Positions 24,514 to 33,732 are shown, numbered from the stretch's first letter. The stretch is DNA of 64,000 nt from Nitrososphaerota archaeon (GCA_027887045.1 JAPCJH010000001.1:248001-312000), one strand, 5' to 3'. A program made the numbers and translations. Notes: generated by a model from the sequence alone, not told the origin.

Positions 24514-24692
24514 AATCAGGATCCGGAATAGTCCTAGCACCTTTTATTACTTTGTAGACGAGGAAAGTTCCGCTAAGTCGGCATCACAGTTCCTAAGCCT
24601 TAGCGTGGCAGTTGGGCGTGGAGTTGTCTGCGAATACCCTTGTGGATTCGGAATCGGTGGGCTGTTCGAATTCGGCTTGTGTTAGACTTCGT

Positions 24693-25232
24693 TCAAGAGG
24701 AGGACGGCCAAGTGACTGGGGTTTCTGGCCCTTCTTTTCCCGTCTGTGCTCTGGCCTTGTCTACTGGAATATTAACGTACAATTTCTTCAGATTCCTCTG
24801 CGGATAGATTTCATTCATCTCGCGCGGAACCCCATCTGCGAACACAGTTGTCGAGTACCATTTCGAACCAAAGGCGACGTAGCTCATCAGTATCGGTAGG
24901 GCATCCCACCCCATCTCGGTGAGGTTCCACCTGACCATCTTAGGGGAATTGCGAGTCTGCACTTTCTTGATGATTCCGGCCTCTTCCAGCTCCTTCAATC
25001 TCATCGACAGAACTCGTGGAGTTATTCCGTTGATCGATTTCAACAGCCCGCTAAAGCGCTCAATCTTTCGCATCGAGATGTCTCGCAGGACGAGCATAGC
25101 CCATTTCTTCCCGAGAACCCCCAAGCTGGTGTGGATTGGGCAACTGGTTATTTGGGCGGCAGGAACAATCGGTTCGCCCTTTTTCCAGTATAGGAGGGGA
25201 GATTCGGAACCCTTAGATCCCACGACAACCAT
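24693..25232 (-). CDS. HxlR-family winged-helix regulator
   Basis: 179 residues from ATG 25232. The HxlR core is clear: CPIHTSLGVLGKKWAMLVLRDI, RFSGLLKSINGITPRVLSMRLKELEEAGII, NLTEMGWDALPILMSY. An extra N-terminal stretch and a C-terminal tail flank it. HxlR proteins are MarR-like repressors or activators, often redox- or xenobiotic-responsive, with a conserved cysteine as seen here (C31). The palindrome TATACT-T-AGTATA sits 25 bp upstream and overlaps the likely promoter, suggesting autoregulation. Confidence 0.87.
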   Translation of the reverse strand: MVVVGSKGSESPLLYWKKGEPIVPAAQITSCPIHTSLGVLGKKWAMLVLRDISMRKIERFSGLLKSINGITPRVLSMRLKELEEAGIIKKVQTRNSPKMVRWNLTEMGWDALPILMSYVAFGSKWYSTTVFADGVPREMNEIYPQRNLKKLYVNIPVDKARAQTGKEGPETPVTWPSSS

Positions 25233-25256
25233 CTTGAATAAGCGTATTTTAACTTG

Positions 25257-25269
25257 TATACTTAGTATA
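25257..25269. promoter_or_regulatory. Palindrome at the HxlR promoter
   Basis: TATACT-T-AGTATA, 6-bp perfect arms, lies 25-37 bp upstream of the HxlR ATG, where the TATA box or BRE should be. It is a probable autoregulatory operator that doubles as promoter sequence. Confidence 0.5.
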
Positions 25270-25344
25270 GTAGCTCCCGTGTCCATATTCTAATTCTAAT
25301 GCTCAAACGGTCGCTGGTTGGGAGGTTCCGGCGTGCCCATTCGA

Positions 25345-26631
25345 CTACGCTGAGGCGCTTCGTTCCAGCGTTTGTTGGCTCCCAAACATCTTCGTGATGT
25401 ATCTGAGCAACAGTGGAGTCTGTATTGCGATGGAAAGGAAGGCGACACCGAGCACCAGGGTGGTTATGGTATGGACGTCCGAGCCAGAAAGAAATGAAGA
25501 TACAGTCAGGGATGCCGCGAGCGCGATGGAGAGCGCACCTCTGACCCCGCCCAGCATCGCGACGTTGCTCCAGGCAAGAGGTATCTCCTCCCCGATCTGA
25601 TTGAAAAACGCCAAGATCGGATAGACCGAAGCAGCCCGTGCTATTGTCACAGCGAGATAGGCTCCCACTATTACGATGATCGACTGGGAAAGGGCGACCA
25701 AATCGGTGACGAATCCAATCAGCAGAAATGCGACCGAGTTACCCAAGAACGCAGCGAACTGCCAGAATGACAAAACAGCCTCCTTCACCTCGGGCCTGGT
25801 GGAGCTCATCGTGACGTTCCCGAAGTAGAGTCCCACGATCGCCACGGCGATAAGTCCAGACATACCCAAACCCGTCGCAAAGACGTATGAGCCGTAGACG
25901 GCCGCGATCGTGAGGGTGATCTCAGCTATTCTGTCTTCGAAGGTCCCACTTATCCTCTTGGCCCAGAGAGCGGTCAGCAACCCAACCGCTGCGCCTCCAA
26001 GAGTCGTGTAGCCGAAAAGAAGGATACTGGAGAGTATCGGCACGCTTCCGAGGCTCAACGACGATAGGATGATGGAGAAAACTACTATCGCTGTGGCATC
26101 GTTGAAAGCCGCCTCGGTATCCATCAGCGTAGCCAACTTCGAAGGGACGGGTGCGCGACGGAACACTTCCAGCACGGTAACAACGTCGGTGGGCGCAATC
26201 AAAGCCGCGAAGAGAACGGAGACGACCAGCGACATCCCCGCGAGCTGAATCAGGATCACGGACGCGACCAAGGTTGCAATCACCACGCCACCCGTCGCGA
26301 GAATAATCGCTGGTCTGATTACCGCCCTGAGATCAGGGGCACGAATGTTCATCATGGCTTCGAAGATGAGCGGAGGGACAACAATCCCGACGAAGAGCCC
26401 TCCCTGAACTAACCCGGAATAGGCTGAGCTCGCGAGGGTTATGACATCGCGCATGCCTGTGGAGACCGGATTCGAGCCGAGCAGCGGGAGTGTCGAGAGC
26501 GCGGTGATGCCGATCCCCAGGAACACGAGAATCATTGTGTAAGGAAGCTTGAGCTTGAGCGAAATTAGCTGGGCCACCAACATGACCACGACGAAACCGG
26601 TGAGGGCGAATTCCGTCGTTGAAACGGTCAT
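25345..26631 (-). CDS. Na+/H+ antiporter, CPA1/NhaP type
   Basis: 428 residues with about twelve membrane segments. Diagnostic CPA1 motifs are GIVVPPLIFEAMMNI, ALIAPTDVVTVLEVF (the transport-site TD in helix 5) and TLMDTEAAFNDATAIVVFSI (the ND pair in helix 6), followed by GGVRGALSIALAASL (arginine of the late helix). It exchanges Na+ for H+ across the membrane for pH and Na+ homeostasis. It lacks a C-terminal regulatory domain. Start ATG 26631. Confidence 0.9.
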   Translation of the reverse strand: MTVSTTEFALTGFVVVMLVAQLISLKLKLPYTMILVFLGIGITALSTLPLLGSNPVSTGMRDVITLASSAYSGLVQGGLFVGIVVPPLIFEAMMNIRAPDLRAVIRPAIILATGGVVIATLVASVILIQLAGMSLVVSVLFAALIAPTDVVTVLEVFRRAPVPSKLATLMDTEAAFNDATAIVVFSIILSSLSLGSVPILSSILLFGYTTLGGAAVGLLTALWAKRISGTFEDRIAEITLTIAAVYGSYVFATGLGMSGLIAVAIVGLYFGNVTMSSTRPEVKEAVLSFWQFAAFLGNSVAFLLIGFVTDLVALSQSIIVIVGAYLAVTIARAASVYPILAFFNQIGEEIPLAWSNVAMLGGVRGALSIALAASLTVSSFLSGSDVHTITTLVLGVAFLSIAIQTPLLLRYITKMFGSQQTLERSASA

Positions 26632-26789
26632 CCTGCGAACGGCGATTCTTGCTGCAATTAAGGGTTGGGCGCGCGAGCGACGTTTCTCGTCAGCAATCTC
26701 TCAATGATGCTTTCCACTAGGCGAGACTTCTTAGAGTCGCCCGAGAGATCATTTTCGAGGTCGGGTAAGTGCCAGAAATAGCCGCACGA

Positions 26790-28574
26790 TTACCCTAGTA
26801 GAGCCTTCCGCAACTCGCCCGCGCACTTCCCCACCTGAGACCTTCCGAAGTCCCAGGGAAGCCCCGCAGCTCCGAATAGCTCTGGGAGAGACCTCGAAGC
26901 TCCGAGCGAAAGAGCGCTCTTGTACGCTGAAATTGCTTCATGTGGATCCGACCTGTACCTGACCCAAATCCCCAGTGCACCCAACGTCGCGATCCCGTAT
27001 TCGATGTAGTAGAAGGGGGCTTCGAAGAGGTGGATCTGCCTCTGCCATCTATTCCGCTGCGCGGCTTCGTAGCCCTCCCAACTTTCGAGCCCAGAGTATC
27101 GCCTGAAGATGTTGAGCCACTCCTTCTCCCTCTCTTCTCGCGTGTGTTCGGGATGCGTGTAGACCCAGTGCTGGAATGCGTCTATCGTCGTTACCCAGCA
27201 GAACAGCTTGACCATGCTGAGGAGTTCATCTCTGTTCGATCTTCTTGCTCCCTCTTTGTCGTAGATCGTCCCCTCAATGTGTTCTCCGCTAACAAGCTCC
27301 ATCGTCGTCGAGGCCACTTCGGCAAACTCCGTTGGCACGTCCTGACCCCGATAGGTTGGGAACCCGCTGTCCCTAGAGAGGAACGTGTGGAAGCTGTGTC
27401 CCGACTCGTGCAGGAGAACGCGGACGTCAGTGTCCCTACCCACCGCGTTCATGAATATGAATGGAAGCCTGAGACTTGACAGGTCCTCCATGTAACCGCC
27501 CGGGGCCTTCCCCTTCCTGCTTTCAAGGTCCAGAAGCCTCAGCTCTGACATTGCCGTGAAGTATTCTGCAAGACGCCTGTCAACGTCGACGAGAACCTTG
27601 GAGCAACCTGTCACGAGCTCACCAGCTCCGTTGAATGGCCGTAGCGGAGAACGGCCGTCCGGATCGACGAATAGGTCCCAGGGCCGCAGGTCCTCAATCC
27701 CCATCCTGCGCTTCCTGTCCTCGTCCATCTCGCGACTAAGCGGGACGAAATAGGTTTCGACCGCGTCGTGGAAGCGGAAGCAGTCTTCAGGAGTGTAATC
27801 GAACCTCTCGTGCTTCCTGAATGAGTAGTCCCTGAAGTTCTCGAAGCCCGCGTTCTTCGCTATCTCCGCGCGGGTGCGGATCATCTCATCGAAGATGTGA
27901 TTGAGCTTGTCCGCCTCCTTCGCGCGCCTTTGTTCGGCGAGCTCCCAAGCCTCTTGACGGACTCCCCTATCGGTCTCCTCGAGGAATCGTCCCATCTGCT
28001 GGAGCGTTCTCTCTTCGCCCTTGTACTGAACAGTCATTGCACCCATGATCTTCTCGTACTTCTGCACGAGCTCGGAATCTGCTTTCTCCAGCTCAACGTT
28101 TTTCGGCCTGAAGAGTGAGACGCGATTCTCCCTCTTTTTGTCAAATGTCGAGTAGACCTCATGCGGCAATCCGCTCCTGAACGGGGATGACACGTACTTC
28201 TTGTCTAGCTCGAACCCCCTGTGCTTGATCTTTGGTTCCAATTCGGTGATGAAATTGAGGTGCGCTTTTTCGTACTCGGGATTGTCCGTTTGTGTCGTAT
28301 ACCGGATGGACCTAATCGCCCGTTCTTCGCTTATCGCCGCCGTAAACTCCCATTCGGAGGAGAGCCACCGCTCCATCTCTTCCACTGAGCGTATCTCCCT
28401 CGTTTGCAGTTCATCGAAGATTTGAGCAAGGCGATCCCAATCGAAACTCAGATCATTAGGTAGGAAACTCCTGGGAAACTCACGAGGCAGGCTGGAATAG
28501 TCGAACAACAAACTTCTGATGCCCTTCTGCGAGACATCTTTGTGCGTTGCGTTTCCGCATATCGCGGGAGCCAT
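26790..28574 (-). CDS. M3-family oligoendopeptidase
   Basis: 594 residues, the usual length for oligoendopeptidase F. The zinc site is VLLHESGHSFHTF (HExxH form HESGH), with the downstream glutamate in FAEVASTTMELVSGEH. Flanking helical M3 features are present (RYSGLESWEGYEAAQRNRWQRQIHLFEAPFYYIEY). It hydrolyses short peptides in the cytoplasm, consistent with the peptide and amino-acid use suggested by the importer at 55-60 kb. Start ATG 28574 with a TATA-like AATAAGG about 30 bp upstream. Confidence 0.92.
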   Translation of the reverse strand: MAPAICGNATHKDVSQKGIRSLLFDYSSLPREFPRSFLPNDLSFDWDRLAQIFDELQTREIRSVEEMERWLSSEWEFTAAISEERAIRSIRYTTQTDNPEYEKAHLNFITELEPKIKHRGFELDKKYVSSPFRSGLPHEVYSTFDKKRENRVSLFRPKNVELEKADSELVQKYEKIMGAMTVQYKGEERTLQQMGRFLEETDRGVRQEAWELAEQRRAKEADKLNHIFDEMIRTRAEIAKNAGFENFRDYSFRKHERFDYTPEDCFRFHDAVETYFVPLSREMDEDRKRRMGIEDLRPWDLFVDPDGRSPLRPFNGAGELVTGCSKVLVDVDRRLAEYFTAMSELRLLDLESRKGKAPGGYMEDLSSLRLPFIFMNAVGRDTDVRVLLHESGHSFHTFLSRDSGFPTYRGQDVPTEFAEVASTTMELVSGEHIEGTIYDKEGARRSNRDELLSMVKLFCWVTTIDAFQHWVYTHPEHTREEREKEWLNIFRRYSGLESWEGYEAAQRNRWQRQIHLFEAPFYYIEYGIATLGALGIWVRYRSDPHEAISAYKSALSLGASRSLPELFGAAGLPWDFGRSQVGKCAGELRKALLG

Positions 28575-28679
28575 CGACCTTTAAGCAAAAACGCCCTTAT
28601 TCTTCTCCGATTGTCGAGCAACAGGTCGTCAGTTGTGGAATTCCTCTCGCTGGAGTGCCTTCAACGGGGCTCGGCTAAC

Positions 28680-28687
28680 TTAAATAC
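28680..28687 (+). promoter_or_regulatory. TATA box of the Ku-ligase-PolX operon
   Basis: TTAAATAC at 28680-28687 lies 32 bp before ATG 28719, the archaeal distance for a near-leaderless transcript. It supports the ATG 28719 start. Confidence 0.55.
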
Positions 28688-28718
28688 ACAATTTTGGCAT
28701 TTTGACGCCCTTCGAACC

Positions 28719-29561
28719 ATGCCAGACAACATCTTCTCCGAGGTAGAGAAGCAAGCCGATAGCGCTGCTACCGCAAGAGCTTCTTGGCGTGGAATCCTGA
28801 GCTTGGACATCCCGACCCTCGGTCTCGGAGCGGTTCAGTACCACCTGAGGGCAGCGAAAGCTCATGGGGACCTGAAACCTGTTAACTTCGTGAAGATTGA
28901 TAGGGAGACGGGGAAGGAAGTCGTAAGCCGCGAAGTGCCTCGGATGTACCGCTACAAGCTTGGCCCGAATGGGGAGAGGCTAGACATGCAGGAGATTTCT
29001 CAAGAGGACGCCAAGGAGAAGGTAAGATACGACGGAGAATTCCTCGTCTCCGTCAGAAACGAAAAAAGGTACTTCCTGAAGTACGAACTTGAAATCTCGG
29101 GGCAGTGGATTGAGGTCCCCACCTCCCAGATAATCGATAGACAGGACGGTGAGGAAATCGAGCCGTTCGATCGAACCACGCAGATAGAGGTTGACCCCGA
29201 CGGATTCGTGCCTCTCGAGAGGCTGTCCGAGTACAAGTTCAAAGAAGTGTACCAGCTCGCACCCGACACGGACAAGAAAGTCAAGGAGACGTCGTCGAGG
29301 GTGAAACAGCTCGCAAGATATCTGCTCGAGAAGCACACCGCGCTGGTGTCGTTCTTTTCCTGGGGGCGAGGTTACGTCTTCTATACGAGCGTGATATACC
29401 CGTACGAGAGGAAAGATGGGAAGCTCTGGCTTCTCATGGGGCTCAGTGAGGGGGTCCTGAAGCTAGATGACGCGTGGACGTTGGAGGATGAGCAAGAGAG
29501 AGAGGGGCTTCCGCCGGTACCCGTCGCAAAGAAGAAGCCGAAGGTTACGATTTCCAAGTAA
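28719..29561 (+). CDS. Ku-like DNA end-binding protein
   Basis: 280 residues from ATG 28719. Features parallel to bacterial and archaeal Ku are the N-terminal SWRGILSLDIPTLGLGAVQYHL (compare WxGxIxFGLVxIPVxL), VNFVKIDRETGKEV, the bridge IEPFDRTTQIEVDPDGFVPL with EYKFKEVYQLAPD, and a C-terminal SFFSWGRGYVFYTSVIYPY strand pair. The match is by motif order; overall divergence is high. Ku forms a ring on double-strand ends and recruits ligase. An ATP-dependent ligase and a family-X polymerase-like gene follow at 59 bp and 15 bp, which strengthens the call. An upstream extension to 28542 is not coding-like. Confidence 0.7.
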   Translation: MPDNIFSEVEKQADSAATARASWRGILSLDIPTLGLGAVQYHLRAAKAHGDLKPVNFVKIDRETGKEVVSREVPRMYRYKLGPNGERLDMQEISQEDAKEKVRYDGEFLVSVRNEKRYFLKYELEISGQWIEVPTSQIIDRQDGEEIEPFDRTTQIEVDPDGFVPLERLSEYKFKEVYQLAPDTDKKVKETSSRVKQLARYLLEKHTALVSFFSWGRGYVFYTSVIYPYERKDGKLWLLMGLSEGVLKLDDAWTLEDEQEREGLPPVPVAKKKPKVTISK

Positions 29562-29620
29562 GCTTCGAGGTCCGCCTTGTTTGCCATCCATTTGCAATCC
29601 CCACGGACGCTCAGTGGTAA

Positions 29621-30451
29621 ATGATGAGTGACCTCCTCCCGAACTATGTCCTCGAAAACTACGCAAAGGCGGTGAAGCTCGACCTGGGGGCTTGGCTCCT
29701 AGGAAACCCGCTTCCGTCAATCTGCGAGCCTAAGCTCGACGGGATCAGGGTCTTTCTTTTCAAGAGCGGTGACAAGCTGGTCTTGTCGAGCAAGCACGGG
29801 GGGATCTATACCCCCAAGGGGAACCCGAAGGTGTTTGCAAAGGTGCCGGAATTCGTGCACGCGCCCCACAGGGCGATACTCGACGGAGAGTATGTCGCTG
29901 ACGAGGGTCTCTTTCTATTCGACGTCCTCCAAGTCGATGACCGGGACGTGAGATCCCTTATCCTTGACGACAGGAAGAAGATACTGAAGGAGATAATTGA
30001 AGGGACCAACCTCGAAGTCCGTTTCACGCGGGCGAAGTCGTTTGAGGAAATCACCGATCTAAGAAAGGACCTGGTTGCGAAGGGTGGAGAGGGGCTCGTG
30101 GTCAAGAACCCTGCTTCGAGTTACGGCCAGCCCAATTCCTGGCTTAAGCTAAAGCGATTCGACACGATAGACTGCTTCGTGATGGACTACGAGGAGACAC
30201 CTGACATGAAAAGGACCGGGACCCCTCGATCTTGGTTCGTAGGAGTGTACGACGACGCCGGCCAGCGCGTAAATCTGGGGAAGGTCGGGTCCTTTGTCGA
30301 AAGGGTAGACCCGCGTCAGGTAACGATCGGTTCCGTGATCGAGGTGAGGTTCCAGGAGGTGACGAACGACACGAAACTTCGAGCTCCTTTCATCCTGAGG
30401 GTAAGGCACGACAAGACTCCAAGCGAGTGCCTGCTCTCCCAGTTGAAGTAG
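29621..30451 (+). CDS. ATP-dependent DNA ligase (LigD-type catalytic core)
   Basis: 276 residues: adenylation domain with motif I CEPKLDGIRV (K38 is the AMP-accepting lysine), motif III LDGEYVADEGLFLFDVL, motif IV GGEGLVVKNP and motif V WLKLKR, then an OB fold (VIEVRFQEVTND...LRAPFILRVRHDK). It lacks the N-terminal DNA-binding domain of the replicative archaeal ligase, as in LigD-type repair ligases. It seals breaks held by Ku. Start ATG 29621 (ATGATG). It lies between the Ku-like and PolX-like genes on one strand. Confidence 0.9.
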   Translation: MMSDLLPNYVLENYAKAVKLDLGAWLLGNPLPSICEPKLDGIRVFLFKSGDKLVLSSKHGGIYTPKGNPKVFAKVPEFVHAPHRAILDGEYVADEGLFLFDVLQVDDRDVRSLILDDRKKILKEIIEGTNLEVRFTRAKSFEEITDLRKDLVAKGGEGLVVKNPASSYGQPNSWLKLKRFDTIDCFVMDYEETPDMKRTGTPRSWFVGVYDDAGQRVNLGKVGSFVERVDPRQVTIGSVIEVRFQEVTNDTKLRAPFILRVRHDKTPSECLLSQLK

Positions 30452-30466
30452 AGGCTCGAGTCTTCC

Positions 30467-31000
30467 TTGAAGAAAGACCTGGACCCGAGGTTCGCCGAGG
30501 AAATCGCCAAGGATTTTCTGTCAAAGACCAAGGACCTATACAAGCGGTGCGAGCTGGCCGGGAGCCTCAGGAGAGCCGAGCCGGTTGTCCACGATGTCGA
30601 CTTCGCCGTGGTCCCAAACAACGAGGACTTCGGGGCTTGGCGAGAAGAGGTCAAGAATCGGGTCGTCAAAATTGGTGGGACGGTGGGTCCGTTCGGAGAC
30701 GTCATTTCCAATTTTCAATACCGAGGAGTTCAAATCAACCTGTTCCTGTGCCGAAACGAGGACGCCTGGGGGGTCACATTGTTGTGGGCCACGGGGCCGA
30801 AAGGACACACTATCGGGATGACGATCAAGGCGCGGAACAAGGGCCTCCTCATCAATTCTAGAGGCATATGGACCCGAGACGAGCCCCCCCGACTAATACC
30901 CGCGAGGACCGAGCAAGAGGTCGCGTCGATTTTGAACTGGAAATATAAGCCACCCGAAACCAGAGGGAAACCCACTAAGAAGGACGACATCTTGTCCTGA
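30467..31000 (+). CDS. Family-X (Pol beta-like) nucleotidyltransferase
   Basis: 177 residues from TTG 30467. Palm: AGSLRRAEPVVHDVDFAVV supplies the GS motif (G32, S33) and the first two catalytic acids (D43, D45). ATGPKGHTIGM and the C-terminal GIWTRDEPPRLIPARTEQEVASIL...YKPPETR match the PolX thumb. The third catalytic acid expected in VQ(V/I)DL is Asn (VQINLF, N91), so polymerase activity may be weakened or lost. There is no N-terminal 8-kDa domain and no PHP domain. Its place after Ku and ligase points to gap filling or bridging at ends (inference). Confidence 0.8.
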   Translation: MKKDLDPRFAEEIAKDFLSKTKDLYKRCELAGSLRRAEPVVHDVDFAVVPNNEDFGAWREEVKNRVVKIGGTVGPFGDVISNFQYRGVQINLFLCRNEDAWGVTLLWATGPKGHTIGMTIKARNKGLLINSRGIWTRDEPPRLIPARTEQEVASILNWKYKPPETRGKPTKKDDILS

Positions 31001-31061
31001 GAAAGGCTCAAGTGCCTCGGCCCGGAACAATCCGTTGAAGCAATCGTGATAGGACTCGCCG

Positions 31062-33578
31062 TCATTGTTTGACGAAGATCTTCTTAGACCGTCTGGACAA
31101 CACAACCCCGATCCCCACGAGCGCCACGACTACCACGACCACGGCAACGAGGAGAATAGTTTGCAGGGAACCTCCAGTGAAGGAGCTCGTCGTAGTCGTC
31201 GAGCTGGTCGTAGATCCAGCCGAGCTGGTTGTAGTTCTACTTGAACTGGTTGTAGAGGTAGTGGTAGAGGTAGTTGTCTTCGACGATTGAGTTAAGCTGG
31301 ACGTACTCGAAGTGGCGCCGGTTTGGACAAATACGATTTCGACGTTTTCGACGCTGAAATGGACGGCGAAGGTGACGTAGAAGTTGTCAAAGTCCTGGGA
31401 GAAAGATTGCTTCTGCGCCAAAGTGCCGTTCACTGACACCCTTGGCACGAGTCCGGCAGGGACCGCACTCTTTGGTATCGTTATCGCGGAGGTTCCCTGA
31501 GTTCCCGGCTTTCCTGTGAGAAGGAGCGAGACCGTGGTCGTTACTCCGGCTGGGCTGGGCTCGAAGGTGGCCTTGAGAACCTGGGACGAAGTAATATTCC
31601 CCGACATCAGCAGAGGGAGGATTTGCCCTGAAGTGCTTGTGGCGAAAACGGAGGTGGGGATCTTGACGGCGAAGATCTGGTAGAAGTTTTCCCCGCTGGG
31701 TTTGACGTCCAGGAACATCCATCCGTTTGTAGCGATATTGTCGCGCAGGTTCTGGCCAGCGCCCGCCGTCCCGGCCAAGGCGGACAGGTCAACCCTGCCA
31801 GAAGCCGGCTTGCCCTCGAACGCAAGAGTCGCATTGTACCAGTTCAGTCTCGGGAGACATGCGCTGCACCCGGTCTGTGCGTTTGCGTCAAGGCTGATCC
31901 AGGTAGCTGTTCCGTTCTGAACGGACAAGGAACCAGGTAATTCGCCGGGGACTTTTACGCTGTAGATGCGAGGATGCGCCAGGTAAGCTACCGTAGCGTT
32001 GTACACATCGTAGAAGTTGATGAAGTTACTCTGATTTGCCCACGCCGCCCAACGCCCATCAACCCAGAGCCCGTGCGGTGGGCCGCTTGTCGCGCCATTG
32101 TCCCCGGTCAATTTCAATTGGACCCCCACATGTCCGTTCAAGAGGAACACCCCGTTTGTGCTCTGACCCTGCGGCGCGACATGGTTGTACCAAATCGCGC
32201 TGCTTCCGTCCGTAAACTTCCCCGTCTCAGTCAGCGGGGAAAGTAGAGACCAGACTGATTTCCCGAGCGAATAGGTCGTGCCGTGCAAAGCGTCGAGGAG
32301 CCAATAGTCGTCGGTGCCAGTCGTCGAATTGGTCGTTGAGTACACGGCCAGGTTCCCCCACATCCCTACCAAGTTATGGAAACACGGGGGAACGTCTACG
32401 CAGGTAGCGAAACCCTGCGGCTGGGCAGGGTCCTGTGGAGGAGCGAACGCTTTCACCACGTGCGCCACGTTAGCGACGTTCAGGTCGTTGATCACGAGCT
32501 CCACGCCGGTCGGGTAGCTCGAGATTGAAACCAGGTAAGGCGGATTCGGGTTGATGCCACAGAGATTAGACTCACTTACGTTCGAACTTACGCGCACGTA
32601 GGCGAATCCTGCATATCCGCCGCTGGCGACCTGCGTTGGCGCGGCGTCCTGCTCGAGAACGTCGAACGTCGTGCCTTGAGGAGCGGCCGCGGTTGGGGGG
32701 CACGTAAGCGTCTTGACAACATGATCGCTAGGAGAAGGTCCAGTGACGGGAGAGTACTGGTGCCATTCCAAATTGGAGAGTTTTGCTAGGTCTGTCGATA
32801 ATTGCTCGGGGATGGTGAACACCACGGCGCCGTTCGTGTCGGTTATGTTCTGAGCTGCGACCCTGACGGTGTGAGTCAATCCGACGAGAGCGCTTGAGCC
32901 TGACTTGGTGGGGTGGGAGCCCGAGATTGTGATCAGGCTGGTGATGCATAAGGACGGGTCATTGACCGCACACACAAAGTTTGTCGCCCCGACCGCTAGC
33001 TTTGGATCCGTGCTGGGATTTGAAGTTGGGATGGGGATCTTGAGACTCGTACCTGTCGTCGTGTCAAAAGCGTAAAGGAAGGTCCCGATTGTATTCAGAC
33101 TCCCACTGCTAGAGGGTACGACGACTTCTCCACGGTAAGACCAGATAAAAGGGAGCGAGAACGGGGTGGACGCTTCGCCGAGCGCCGTTTCCCTGACCGC
33201 CGGAGTGAACACCTTTGGGAGCCCGCTGTTGGTCATCCGTCCCGCCTGTATTTCACCTGTGACGGTGTTGAGGAAACTGTAGGACAACCCGCTGCTGCTG
33301 TTCAGGTACCCGCTCTTGCATGCGCCCCACGTGGTTTCGAGGCCCCAAGCCCTAGGGTTTCCGAAGAGCGGACTTGCGGCGGAGGGTGCGGGTAGGAAGC
33401 AATTATCGTAACTTGTCTGGGATAGTCTAGTGAGTAGGTATCCCGATGGGTCTGTGCCGGCTTGCGTTGCAACGGCAGACATCGCGGAAAAGGATGGGGT
33501 GGTCGCCGTAGAGATGAAAAGAAGAAGGACGAGACAGGAGTAGACTGCAATTGCAATTCTGCCTTTTGCCACAGACAT
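31062..33578 (-). CDS. Large secreted/anchored surface protein
   Basis: 838 residues from ATG 33578 (SVAKGRIAIAVYSCLVLLLFISTA signal peptide); the longer reading to 33638 adds 20 unlikely residues. A long beta-rich ectodomain (about 60-760) has repeated WS/W-containing segments that may form a propeller, for example LGKSVWSLLSPL, AIWYNHVAPQGQ and GLWVDGRWAAWANQ. A Ser/Thr-rich stalk, a membrane helix (about 800-820) and a basic tail follow. It is surface-exposed with unknown function. It runs in the same direction as the phosphoesterase gene upstream. Confidence 0.75.
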   Translation of the reverse strand: MSVAKGRIAIAVYSCLVLLLFISTATTPSFSAMSAVATQAGTDPSGYLLTRLSQTSYDNCFLPAPSAASPLFGNPRAWGLETTWGACKSGYLNSSSGLSYSFLNTVTGEIQAGRMTNSGLPKVFTPAVRETALGEASTPFSLPFIWSYRGEVVVPSSSGSLNTIGTFLYAFDTTTGTSLKIPIPTSNPSTDPKLAVGATNFVCAVNDPSLCITSLITISGSHPTKSGSSALVGLTHTVRVAAQNITDTNGAVVFTIPEQLSTDLAKLSNLEWHQYSPVTGPSPSDHVVKTLTCPPTAAAPQGTTFDVLEQDAAPTQVASGGYAGFAYVRVSSNVSESNLCGINPNPPYLVSISSYPTGVELVINDLNVANVAHVVKAFAPPQDPAQPQGFATCVDVPPCFHNLVGMWGNLAVYSTTNSTTGTDDYWLLDALHGTTYSLGKSVWSLLSPLTETGKFTDGSSAIWYNHVAPQGQSTNGVFLLNGHVGVQLKLTGDNGATSGPPHGLWVDGRWAAWANQSNFINFYDVYNATVAYLAHPRIYSVKVPGELPGSLSVQNGTATWISLDANAQTGCSACLPRLNWYNATLAFEGKPASGRVDLSALAGTAGAGQNLRDNIATNGWMFLDVKPSGENFYQIFAVKIPTSVFATSTSGQILPLLMSGNITSSQVLKATFEPSPAGVTTTVSLLLTGKPGTQGTSAITIPKSAVPAGLVPRVSVNGTLAQKQSFSQDFDNFYVTFAVHFSVENVEIVFVQTGATSSTSSLTQSSKTTTSTTTSTTSSSRTTTSSAGSTTSSTTTTSSFTGGSLQTILLVAVVVVVVALVGIGVVLSRRSKKIFVKQ

Positions 33579-33732
33579 CAATTTGCGGGGGCCGTAATTT
33601 AAGCGCGAGTGCTTCCAATTTGGATTTGAAATCTGCATTCGTCTATCGGAACGTTCCTTCTTCTTGCGATTTTCTGGAACCTTCCCTGATGGACGCTAGA
33701 TGCGTGTTCCGAAGGGAAAGCCGTCCGGGGAC

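Noticed and set aside
26940..27479. 179-residue plus-strand frame
   Set aside because: Antisense shadow of the M3 peptidase, including its HESGH site.
31062..31300. Plus-strand 73-residue Val/Glu-rich frame
   Set aside because: Antisense of the Thr/Ser-rich stalk of the large surface protein.
33648..33657. GGAACGTTCC as a third member of the surface-protein operator family
   Set aside because: It lacks the 2-nt centre and the AGGAACCCCG block and may occur by chance, although it is upstream of a secreted-protein gene.
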